A DNA stretch of 18,530 bases from Elusimicrobiota bacterium (lineage in GTDB: Bacteria > Elusimicrobiota > Elusimicrobia > UBA1565 > UBA9628). The stretch is taken from NCBI GenBank assembly GCA_028871595.1, contig JAGWMT010000033.1:1-18530 (forward strand). Direction: 5' to 3'. Position 1 is the first letter of the stretch. Each line of letters starts with the position of its first letter. The notes under the pieces are model-generated. The model worked only from the letters and a program-made list of their open reading frames with translations, searched no databases and was not told where the DNA came from. The position numbers and the translations under genes were made by a program. This document shows, piece after piece, positions 6,092-14,173 of this stretch.

Positions 6092-9000
6092 ATGGCGTCC
6101 CGTTCGAAAAACCGGTACGCGGCCTTGGCCGCGGCTTTGCTCGCGGCTTGGCCGCGGGCGGCCGGCGCGTCGAAGCTCAACCCGCGCCTGAGCGTCAACC
6201 GCGCGGTCGCCGCCGAGCGCGTCCGCGTCGCCGGAGGCGCCGCCACCCCCTCCGTCTTCCGCGTCCTGATCCGTCTGGCTCCGGGAACCGGGATCGCGGA
6301 GATGCGGGCGGCGTACCCGGGCGTCGTCTTCGGCTCTCAGGCGGGCTCCGTCGTGACGGCGTCGGCCCCGGACGCGGCCCTGGCCGCCTTTGAGAGCGAC
6401 GCGCGCGTCGTGTCCGTCCAGGCGGCGCGCGCGTTCAAGCCGACGCTCGACGTCGTGCGTTCCAACCAGACGAACGGCGGCAACTATCTCGGCACGACCA
6501 TCAACTCGGGCTCGACGGATCTGGCCAACGTGGACGGCACGGGCGTGGTCGTGGGCGTGGTGGACACGGGAATCGACTACCGCCACGCGGACTTCATCTC
6601 CGGCGGGGTCTCCCGCATCAAATACATCTGGGACCAGACGGACACCGCGGGGCCCGCCCAAAGCGTGGTGTCCTGCGCGTCGGACTGCGGGACCGAATGG
6701 ACGAACGCGCAGATCACCGCGTCCTTGGGCAGCGGTTCGCCCGTGCGCGAACGCGACACCGCGGGACACGGGACCCACGTCACGGGCATCGCCGCGAGCA
6801 ACGGCAACGGCGGCAACGGGACGCTCCCCGCGGGGACGTTCAAGGGCCTGGCCCCGAAGGCCGACATCATCATGGTCAAGACGGACTTCACCGACGCGGG
6901 AATCCTGGACGGGATCAATTACATCGTCGCGCGCGCCGCCGGCCTGGGGGAGCGCGCCGTCATCAACCTCAGCCTGGGCAGCCAGATCGACCCGCACGAC
7001 GGAACGTCGAACTTCGACGTCGGCATCGCCGCCGTGGCCGCGAGCACGCCCGTCGTCGTGGCGATGGGCAACGACGGGAGCGCCTCACCCCACGCGTATA
7101 CGGGGACCATGACGCAGAATCAGACGATCACCTACGTGGTGGACGTCGTGGCCGGCACGTCCACCGACGCCGAGATGGACTTCTGGGGGAGCACGTCGGA
7201 CTCCTACTCGGTCAACGTGACCTTGCCCGGCAACACCTGCCCGGGAATGACCGAGGCCTCGGGGGCCGACACCGGCAACACCCCGTACACCTGCGCGGGG
7301 AACTCGGTGTACATCAACAACGCCGGCGCGGGCAGCGGCAGCACCTCCGCGTCCGACCGCGAGATGTACGTGGACGTCTACAACTCCTCGCCTTTGACGA
7401 TCACCTCCGTCGACGTCAATATCACCTGCGTCAAGTCGGGCGGTTGCGGCCGGCTGGACGGGTTCGTCTACCCCAGCGGCGAGGGAACGTCCTTCCACAG
7501 CGGCGGCTACACGACGCCGCAGACCTTGACCATCGCCTCGCCGGCCACGGCGAACAACGTGTTCGCCGTCGCCTCCTACGCCTCGAAGGTGACCTGGACG
7601 GATCTGGCGGGCCAGTCGATCTCGTACTCGAACGGCCAGGTGGCCGGCGCGATCTCGGATTTCAGCTCCTGGGGACCGACGCGCGACGGCCGGCAAAAGC
7701 CCGACGTGGCCGCGCCGGGCGAGGGGATCGGCTCGACCATGTCGGCCGACGCGACGTTCAACGCCTTCAACGTCCTCCAGGACAACCTCCACGTCATCAA
7801 CCAGGGAACCAGCATGGCGACGCCGGTCGTGACCGGAATACTCGCCGCTCGCCTGCAGACCGGTCCCGGAAGGACCGTGGCGCAGCTGCGGGCGATGATC
7901 CAGGGCCTGGCCCGGAGCGACTCGGCCGTGACGTCGCCCGGCGCCGTTCCGAATTCCGTTTTCGGCTACGGCAAGGTGGTCTCCAGTCCTCAGCCTCAGG
8001 CCGCGCCGATCGGCGTCACCGCCGTCAGCCTGGGCACCTCCTCGATCACCTGGTCGTGGAGCGCGACCACCTTGGGCGCCGACGCCTACGACGTCTATCT
8101 GGCCTCGAAGTCCGTCGAGTCCCTGGCCCTCGCGGTCCAGCCTTCGTTCACGCGCACCGGGCTCTTGGCCAACGCGACGTACGCGATCCTGTTGAAAGGC
8201 GAGGGCGGCGGCATCGACGGCCCGGGAACGTTCAGCGCGGCCACCGCCACGTACGCCGCCGCCCCCGTGAACCCTCCCTCGGCGACGGGCTTCGCCTCGA
8301 GCGCGACGATCAGCTTTTCCCCCTGCACGGCGGCGCCCGATCCGCTCTCGTGCTCGGGCTACCTCGTCGAGGCCTCCACGGCCGCGGACTTTTCGGGGAC
8401 GTTGTACTCCAGCGCGACGACCAACATCGCGCTGACCCAGCTCAAGGTGACGGGACTTCCTTCCAGCACGAATTTCGTCGTCCGGTTGGCGGCCCTCAAT
8501 CAGATGGGCGCGCCGAATTTCGGCTCCAGCCCCGGCTCGTTCAACACCGGAACCTCCTTGCTGGCGCCGATCAATCCGGCGTTCGACCTGATCTCCACGG
8601 GCGCGATCCGCTTCTCCTGGGCGCAGGGTTCCAATCCCGGCGGGCTGACCTACATCGCCCAGGCCTCCACGGCGTCCGATTACACGGGGACGCTTCTGTC
8701 GCAGACCGTCACGGCGCTCAACGCTTCCTTCGGCGGCCTGAGCGCGGACACCAGCTATTATTTCCAGGTGAAGGCGGTCGGCGGGCCGTACTTGACGGCC
8801 GGCCCGAGCGCGACGCTGGCCCTGGCCCCGGCGGTGTCCACCTCCCCCTTCCTGGCCGTCTCGGCCGCGGGTCTGACCGCGGCCTGGTCGAATCCCGGAA
8901 ATCAGCCCGACACGCTGTACCGCGCGGATCTCTCCGCCGCCGCGAATTTTTCTCCGCTTCTCCAGACCCTCTACGTCCGTTCCGGCGCCGCGGCGTTCTC

Positions 9001-10702
9001 CGGCCTGACGGCGAACACCGCGTACTATGTCCGCGCCGAGGCGATCTCGCGCGGAGGAACGGCGTCGGCGTACGTCGCCACCGGCTCCACGGGCACCTTG
9101 GTTTACGCTCCGGCCTTGCCCGCGCAGCCGTTCTCCGCGCTGACGACGGGCGGGTTCGCCTTCACGAACCTGTCGGGAGGGAATCCCGGCGGCGTGACCT
9201 ACTATATGCGCGTGTCCACCGATCCCGCTTTCTCCGTCCTGGCGGCGTCGGCGGCGACGACGGCGCTGACCAATTCGTTCGGCGGCCTGCTCTCGAACCA
9301 GGTCTATTACGTCTCGGTGGCGGGCGTGAACTTGTACGGCTCCCAAACGTCGTTCGTCGGGGCCTCGACGGCGACCGCCGTGACGGCGCCGTCCGCGGCC
9401 TCGGTGGCCGTCGCCACGCGCAACGCCGGCGGCATCGGCTTCGCCTGGACGGCCGGCGGTCTGGCTCCGGCCACGACCTACGTGGCCCAGGTCTCCAGTT
9501 CCTCGTCGTTCGCGTTCCTGCTCACCAGTTCGGCCACAGCGAACGCGTCCGCGACGTTCACCGGCCTGCTGGCGAACACCACCTACTGGACCCGCGTGAG
9601 GGCGGTCAGCGCCAGCGCCAATCCCGACGGTCCTTATCTGGCGGAGGGTCCCGCGGCCACCTTGCCCAATCCCCCTTCGCCGGCGACGCCCGCGTTTCGG
9701 GACGTCTCCTTCACGAGCATGACCGTGGCTTGGGTCGCCCTGCCGGCCGCTCCGGCCAGCGCCGCGGCGGAGAGTTACCGGTTGGAGCTGTCGTCCGCCT
9801 CCGACTTCCGGTTCGTCACGTTCAGCAGCGCGGTGACGGCGGCCGAGGCGTCCGCCACCGTCGGCGGCCTGGCGATCGGCACCACGTACTACGCGCGCGT
9901 CGGCGCCCTGAGCTGGGAGGGCTATCCGGATTACCTCTGGATCGCGGGCTCCGCGATGACCGGAATTCCGGCGTTGTCCTCGGATACGCAGACCGGCGCC
10001 GGAACCACGTTGACGGTGATCCCCGGCTCTCCGGCCTTGACCATGATCCGCGTGGACGTCCCCGCCGCGGCCTTCCCCGTGGGCACGCCGCTCAGCGTGG
10101 TCAGCAGCGTGGGGCAGAGCGTCATCGGCGCTAGGAGCAACGAGGCGGCGGGATTGACGCCATTCGGACCGCCGACGGCGTTCGACCTGTCGGCCGGGGG
10201 GCTTCAGCCGACCGCTCCGGTGCGCGTCACGATCTCCTACGATCCGTCGCAGATCCCGGCCGGCCAGGATGAGCGGCACCTGCACCTCTGGCGCTACGAC
10301 CCCCCGTCCGGCCAGTGGACCCTGATGCCGTCCCAGGCCGATGTCGCGACGCACGCGCTGACGGCCTACGTGCAGCATTTCTCCTCCTTCGCCCCGTTCT
10401 TCGTGACGCCGGGGACCGACCTGAGCACCGTCCAAATATTCCCCCAGCCGTGGGAGGTGGGCGACTCGGCCAGCCGGTTCTGGGCCAGCCAATTGACGTA
10501 CAGCGGTCTTCCCGGCGGCGCGCGGGTGCGGCTGTTCACCTTGACCGGGGAGCAGGTGTTCGACGGAACGGCGTCGGGCGGGGGCGTGTTCAACTGGGAC
10601 GGTCAAACGCGCTTCGGCCGCCGCGCGGCCTCCGGCACGTATTACACGGTCATCGACGCCGCCGGGGCGCGTCTGGTCCGGCGCGTGGTGGTGATCCGGT
10701 GA
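6092..10702 (+). CDS. Secreted subtilisin-like serine protease with seven Fn3-like repeats and a FlgD/T9SS-like C-terminal domain
   Basis: Large exported S8 peptidase of 1536 residues. A signal peptide covers residues 1-26 (basic start, AALAAALLAAW core, AGA cleavage site), followed by an inhibitor-like propeptide (about 50-120). The catalytic domain has D158 in VVDTGID, H226 in AGHGTHVTG, oxyanion N327 in AMGNDGS and S574 in GTSMATP. About 247 residues separate N327 and S574, against about 66 in subtilisin, so a cysteine-containing insertion of about 180 residues sits in the fold. Residues 639-1288 hold seven Fn3-like repeats. A beta-sandwich module (about 1289-1440) ends in YVQHFSSFAPF. Residues 1442-1536 resemble FlgD Ig-like or type IX sorting domains (FPQPW, VRLFTLTGEQVFDG, GTYYTVIDAAG, end RRVVVIR). 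It probably acts at or outside the outer membrane. Its stop overlaps the PorV-like gene. Substrate unknown. Confidence 0.93.
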   Translation: MASRSKNRYAALAAALLAAWPRAAGASKLNPRLSVNRAVAAERVRVAGGAATPSVFRVLIRLAPGTGIAEMRAAYPGVVFGSQAGSVVTASAPDAALAAFESDARVVSVQAARAFKPTLDVVRSNQTNGGNYLGTTINSGSTDLANVDGTGVVVGVVDTGIDYRHADFISGGVSRIKYIWDQTDTAGPAQSVVSCASDCGTEWTNAQITASLGSGSPVRERDTAGHGTHVTGIAASNGNGGNGTLPAGTFKGLAPKADIIMVKTDFTDAGILDGINYIVARAAGLGERAVINLSLGSQIDPHDGTSNFDVGIAAVAASTPVVVAMGNDGSASPHAYTGTMTQNQTITYVVDVVAGTSTDAEMDFWGSTSDSYSVNVTLPGNTCPGMTEASGADTGNTPYTCAGNSVYINNAGAGSGSTSASDREMYVDVYNSSPLTITSVDVNITCVKSGGCGRLDGFVYPSGEGTSFHSGGYTTPQTLTIASPATANNVFAVASYASKVTWTDLAGQSISYSNGQVAGAISDFSSWGPTRDGRQKPDVAAPGEGIGSTMSADATFNAFNVLQDNLHVINQGTSMATPVVTGILAARLQTGPGRTVAQLRAMIQGLARSDSAVTSPGAVPNSVFGYGKVVSSPQPQAAPIGVTAVSLGTSSITWSWSATTLGADAYDVYLASKSVESLALAVQPSFTRTGLLANATYAILLKGEGGGIDGPGTFSAATATYAAAPVNPPSATGFASSATISFSPCTAAPDPLSCSGYLVEASTAADFSGTLYSSATTNIALTQLKVTGLPSSTNFVVRLAALNQMGAPNFGSSPGSFNTGTSLLAPINPAFDLISTGAIRFSWAQGSNPGGLTYIAQASTASDYTGTLLSQTVTALNASFGGLSADTSYYFQVKAVGGPYLTAGPSATLALAPAVSTSPFLAVSAAGLTAAWSNPGNQPDTLYRADLSAAANFSPLLQTLYVRSGAAAFSGLTANTAYYVRAEAISRGGTASAYVATGSTGTLVYAPALPAQPFSALTTGGFAFTNLSGGNPGGVTYYMRVSTDPAFSVLAASAATTALTNSFGGLLSNQVYYVSVAGVNLYGSQTSFVGASTATAVTAPSAASVAVATRNAGGIGFAWTAGGLAPATTYVAQVSSSSSFAFLLTSSATANASATFTGLLANTTYWTRVRAVSASANPDGPYLAEGPAATLPNPPSPATPAFRDVSFTSMTVAWVALPAAPASAAAESYRLELSSASDFRFVTFSSAVTAAEASATVGGLAIGTTYYARVGALSWEGYPDYLWIAGSAMTGIPALSSDTQTGAGTTLTVIPGSPALTMIRVDVPAAAFPVGTPLSVVSSVGQSVIGARSNEAAGLTPFGPPTAFDLSAGGLQPTAPVRVTISYDPSQIPAGQDERHLHLWRYDPPSGQWTLMPSQADVATHALTAYVQHFSSFAPFFVTPGTDLSTVQIFPQPWEVGDSASRFWASQLTYSGLPGGARVRLFTLTGEQVFDGTASGGGVFNWDGQTRFGRRAASGTYYTVIDAAGARLVRRVVVIR
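8006..9955 (+). repeat. Seven degenerate Fn3-like protein repeats within the protease gene
   Basis: Tandem units of about 90 codons. Each opens with a Pro/Ala linker and a W- or F-centred strand (for example SITWSWSA, IRFSWAQG, GIGFAWTA, MTVAWVAL). Each closes with a Leu-x-x-(N/G)-T-x-Y-Y strand (NATYAILLKG, DTSYYFQVKA, NTAYYVRAEA, NQVYYVSVAG, NTTYWTRVRA, GTTYYARVGA). The pattern is clear in protein, but the DNA has diverged, so these are old duplications and not fresh copies. Confidence 0.75.
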
Positions 10703-11724
10703 GGCTCGCGCTTCTCGCGGTCCTGCTGGCGGCGTCGCCGGCCGGCGCGCTCGTGCAGAACGTCGGGACCTCCTCGGCCGAGTTCCTGCGGCTGGGCGCC
10801 GGCGCCCGCTCGCTGGGAATGGGCGAGGCGTCCACCGCCGTCAGCGAGGGCCCGGACGCCGTCTATTGGAACCCGGCGGGATTGGGTCAGATGACGCGGC
10901 CGGAGGTCTTGTACGCCCGCACCGAACTGCCCGCCGGGGTCCATCACGACTATCTGGCCTACGCGGCGCCCTCCACCCTGTTCCACGGGACGGTCGCGTT
11001 TGCGCTGACCCGGCTGTCCCAGGACAAGCTGGCGCTCGTGGACGCGTCGAATCAGACGGTGGGAAGCTTCTCCCCCCATTCCGAGGTCTACTCCTTCGCG
11101 TACGGACATCAATTTTCCGACAACGACCCGGCCATCGCGTCCCGCGATTATTTCCGCGACAACTGGAACCTCCCGCGCGCCGACAGGCCCTACGAGGACG
11201 AGATGGAGCCGTGGACCGGCGAAATCTCCGCCGGCGGGGCGGTGAAGGTCATCAGCGAGGACCTGGGCACGCGCCGGGCCACGTCCTTCGCGGTGGACGG
11301 CGGGATGCTGTTCCGCCCCTCGGCCCTGCACGAGTTGATCTTGGCCGGCGCGATCCGCCATCTGGGGCAGAAGATCCGCTTCATCACCGCGAACGAGACT
11401 TTGCCCACCGAGGCGGCCCTTTCGGCGGCATACGACGCCCGCCTTCAGGATTGGCGCCTCCTCCCGGCGCTGGAGGTCGACGCGCCGTACGCGGGTAATT
11501 TCTTCGGCAAGGCCGGCTTCGAGGCCACGCACGACGTGGGCTCCCGCCTGAGCGCGGCGGGCCGCATCGGCTATTCGAGCCGCACGGCGCCGGACTTGGG
11601 CGCGTTGTCGGGCCTTTCCTTCGGCGTCGGCCTGCAGGCGGGCGGCTTCCGATTCGACGCCGCCTTCCAGCCGATGTCCCTTCTGGGTTCCAGCCTGCGC
11701 GTCGGGGCGGGCTGGAAGTTCTGA
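10699..11724 (+). CDS. PorV/UPF0164-family outer-membrane beta-barrel protein
   Basis: A 341-residue predicted outer-membrane protein. A short signal peptide (residues 1-17, MRLALLAVLLAASPAGA) is followed by the family hallmark SAEFLRLGAGARSLGMGEA and the segment AVSEGPDAVYWNPAGL, shared by PorV/PorQ and UPF0164 proteins. Alternating beta strands follow, and the chain ends in an aromatic (VGAGWKF), as outer-membrane barrels do. The start is GTG at 10699, overlapping the protease stop as GTGA. A signal peptide begins exactly there, while a longer open frame upstream just reads the protease gene out of frame. In type IX secretion PorV shuttles cargo bearing a C-terminal sorting domain. Here the preceding gene encodes just such a cargo-like protein, so I infer a paired function in export or surface attachment. 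A transport role like FadL is an alternative. Confidence 0.9.
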   Translation: MRLALLAVLLAASPAGALVQNVGTSSAEFLRLGAGARSLGMGEASTAVSEGPDAVYWNPAGLGQMTRPEVLYARTELPAGVHHDYLAYAAPSTLFHGTVAFALTRLSQDKLALVDASNQTVGSFSPHSEVYSFAYGHQFSDNDPAIASRDYFRDNWNLPRADRPYEDEMEPWTGEISAGGAVKVISEDLGTRRATSFAVDGGMLFRPSALHELILAGAIRHLGQKIRFITANETLPTEAALSAAYDARLQDWRLLPALEVDAPYAGNFFGKAGFEATHDVGSRLSAAGRIGYSSRTAPDLGALSGLSFGVGLQAGGFRFDAAFQPMSLLGSSLRVGAGWKF

Positions 11725-11733
11725 CCGCGGGTT

Positions 11734-14169
11734 CTACTTGAGGGACGCCTTCTTGCCGCCCGCCGCGACGCGGGTCAGCGCCTCCTCGGCGTAGACGCGC
11801 ACGCGCGGATTTCCCGATTTCTTGGCCAGGCGCTCGAGCGTGGGCAGGGTTCTTTCGTCGTCGGTGGAGCCCAACGCGGCGACGGCCGACAACGTGAGGC
11901 GCTCGTCGGGATCCTCGACGCGCGCGCACAGCCAGGGAACCACGGACGGGTCCACGACGGCGTATTCGGCCAGCGCGCGCAGAGCGGCGACGCGGGCGCC
12001 GTACGGCGACGGCGCCGACGCGGCGGCCTTCAGCCGCGGAAGCACCTTCGCGTTCCGGGTGCCGGACAGGGCCGCGACGGCGGCTCCGGCCAGGACGTCG
12101 CGGTAGCTGGGCGTCTTCAGATTCCGCGTCACGACGTCCAGGTGGCGTCCTCCGCCCAGGGCGCCGAGCGCGCGGGTGGCCTCGGCCTGGACGCCCAGGA
12201 AAGGGTGGCGCCGGGCCAACGCGGCGATTTTCACGTCCGCGCCGGGGCGGGCGCGGCGGGCGACCTCGGCGACGACGGCGCGCAGGACCTTCGGGTGCTT
12301 CGCGGACGTCAGCAGCGCGTCGAGCGCGCGGTCGGCCTCGACGCCGGGGATGGACGCGAGCGCGCGGATCATCTCCACGGCCGCGCCCCAGAACTTCTCG
12401 CGCTTGATCGCGCCGGCCAGGACCGACACCGAGGCGGATCCGCCCCAACGGGCCAGATGATCGGCGGCCAGGAGCCGCGACACGGCCGACGCGCCTCGCG
12501 TCAACTGCCGGACCCACATGGCCTGGGGCTTCGACAGAGAGATCTTTTTGAGCAGTACGAACTCGGGATCGAACTCGACGTTCAGCGGCTCCCCGGGAAG
12601 CTTCCAGCCGAAACGGTGCTCTTTGTCCTTCACGTCCTCGCGGAAGTCCCGGACCCAGCCGCGGCCCGTGACGCGGACATGGGCGCGGAAGCGGAACGCC
12701 GGATGCGCGTCGTCCACGTTCTGCGTCTGCATCAGCCAAAACGACCCCTTCTTCGACTTCGCGTCGTAGGACCAGCGTGCGCGCAGCGCCGGATGGCCGG
12801 AGCGGTAGACCCACTGGTCGAAGAAGGACTGCATGTTGCGCCCGGTGGCCTCCTCGATGGCGACGACGAGGTCCTGCGTCTGCACCGAGGAGTCGGCGTG
12901 CTTGCGCAGGTAGTGCCCCACGGCCTTCCACCAAAGCGCGTCGCCCAGTTCGTGGCGGAGCATGTGCAGAACCCAGGAGCCCTTCTCGTACAGGTGGCGG
13001 TCGAAGATGGTCCACGGATCCATGTAGGTGCGGCAGACGATGGCCCGGTGATAGCGGCGCGCGTCCTCGTCGAAATACACCCGGGCGTTGCCCAGGAGCT
13101 CGTACTGCGCCTCGTCGGCGCCCTTGTCGTGGTCCTGGAACAGGACCTCGAAGTACGTGGCGAAGCCTTCGTTGAGCCACGCGTGCGGCCATTCCAGGCA
13201 GGTGACCAGGTCGCCGAACCATTGGTGCGCGAGCTCGTGCGCGACGAGGAGGTCCAGATCGTGGTCCAGGGCGGCGCGCTTGTCGATCAGGCAGGCGTCG
13301 GTCTGGGTCGTGCACGTGGTGTGCTCCATCCCCCCCGGGTATTCGGCGACGGCGACCTGGGCGTAGCGCGGATACGGGTAGCGGACGCCGGTCTTCTCGG
13401 AGAAGAACTTCAGCGCCTTGGCGGTCTTCGCGAAGCCGCGGCGGGCGTCCGCCTCGCGGCCCTTCTCGCAGTAGAACACCACGGGAATCCCGTCCCACTC
13501 CTCGACGATCTCGGAGAAGCGGCCGACGACCAAGGTGATCAGATAGATCGAGTGCGGGCGCTCCATCTTCCAATGCCAGGCCTCGCGGCCGCCGAACGAT
13601 TCCTGTTCGACGAGCACGCCGTTGGAGACGGCGCGGAAGCCGGCGGGGACCCGGGCGCGGACCTCGGACGTGACCTTGGCGTGCGGGGAGTCGTGGGACG
13701 GGAACCAGCGGCGGGCGTCCTCGGGCTGGCTTTGGCTCCACATCTGCGCCGGATTCTTGACGAAGTGAAGCCCGGCCTCGGGGTCGAGAACCGAGTATCG
13801 GAATTCGATCTTCGTCTCGGCGTCCTCGGGAAGATCCTTGGGAACCGTGACGACGAGCTTGCCGTCCTTGTGCTGGAAGCGAACGTCCTTCCCGTCGGCG
13901 AGCACCTTCGTGATTTTCAATCCGATGGCGTCGAATTCCAGACGGCGAACGCCGCTCCGGCGGGCACGGACGGACGTCACGCATTTCCCGGACAGGCCTT
14001 TTCGATGAAGATCGACGTTCAGGTCAAGAAAAATATGACATGCATCGAACGCCCGGTCAGGGGCATACGACGGCGGCTTGCCCAGGAGCGCGCTTTGGAC
14101 GCCGGAACCGGAGGCTCCCCCGGCGTGCCGCCGGCCGCAGCCCAGGAACTCCCGGTTCTCGCGGGTCAT
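11734..14169 (-). CDS. M1-family zinc aminopeptidase with C-terminal HEAT repeats
   Basis: Zinc metallopeptidase of 811 residues related to aminopeptidase N and leukotriene A4 hydrolase. The zinc site is complete: H311-E312-L-A-H315 in AHELAHQWFGD and E334 in WLNEGFATYFE. The substrate-binding motif is GGMEH (279-283) in place of the classical GAMEN. Y394 in LYEKGSWVLHMLRHE is the likely transition-state tyrosine. The N-terminal beta domain runs about 35-230. After residue 570 come Ala/Leu-rich helical pairs that look like HEAT repeats (for example VLRAVVAEVARRARPG, VAALRALAEYAVVD). I see no signal peptide or lipobox, so a cytoplasmic peptide-trimming role is likeliest. The ATG at 14169 is 4 bases past the dehydrogenase stop with a poor Shine-Dalgarno, and the first 30 residues are low complexity, so the true start could be slightly internal. 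It is the last gene of the rpmF operon. Confidence 0.93.
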   Translation of the reverse strand: MTRENREFLGCGRRHAGGASGSGVQSALLGKPPSYAPDRAFDACHIFLDLNVDLHRKGLSGKCVTSVRARRSGVRRLEFDAIGLKITKVLADGKDVRFQHKDGKLVVTVPKDLPEDAETKIEFRYSVLDPEAGLHFVKNPAQMWSQSQPEDARRWFPSHDSPHAKVTSEVRARVPAGFRAVSNGVLVEQESFGGREAWHWKMERPHSIYLITLVVGRFSEIVEEWDGIPVVFYCEKGREADARRGFAKTAKALKFFSEKTGVRYPYPRYAQVAVAEYPGGMEHTTCTTQTDACLIDKRAALDHDLDLLVAHELAHQWFGDLVTCLEWPHAWLNEGFATYFEVLFQDHDKGADEAQYELLGNARVYFDEDARRYHRAIVCRTYMDPWTIFDRHLYEKGSWVLHMLRHELGDALWWKAVGHYLRKHADSSVQTQDLVVAIEEATGRNMQSFFDQWVYRSGHPALRARWSYDAKSKKGSFWLMQTQNVDDAHPAFRFRAHVRVTGRGWVRDFREDVKDKEHRFGWKLPGEPLNVEFDPEFVLLKKISLSKPQAMWVRQLTRGASAVSRLLAADHLARWGGSASVSVLAGAIKREKFWGAAVEMIRALASIPGVEADRALDALLTSAKHPKVLRAVVAEVARRARPGADVKIAALARRHPFLGVQAEATRALGALGGGRHLDVVTRNLKTPSYRDVLAGAAVAALSGTRNAKVLPRLKAAASAPSPYGARVAALRALAEYAVVDPSVVPWLCARVEDPDERLTLSAVAALGSTDDERTLPTLERLAKKSGNPRVRVYAEEALTRVAAGGKKASLK

Positions 14170-14173
14170 CGGC

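Noticed and set aside
6697..10134. Long plus-strand open frame of 1145 codons inside the protease in another frame
   Set aside because: Composition is Arg/Gly/His-rich with no recognisable motif. It is fully overlapped by the real protease gene.
7085..10606. Very long open frame of 1173 codons on the minus strand, opposite the protease
   Set aside because: It is Arg/Gly-rich, without domains, and mirrors the protease gene. In this GC-rich DNA antisense frames stay open by codon bias. The plus-strand protein has a signal peptide, catalytic triad and repeats.
11725..11733. Bidirectional terminator between the convergent PorV-like and aminopeptidase genes
   Set aside because: Only 9 bases separate the stop codons, and I find no convincing hairpin with a T-run on either strand there.
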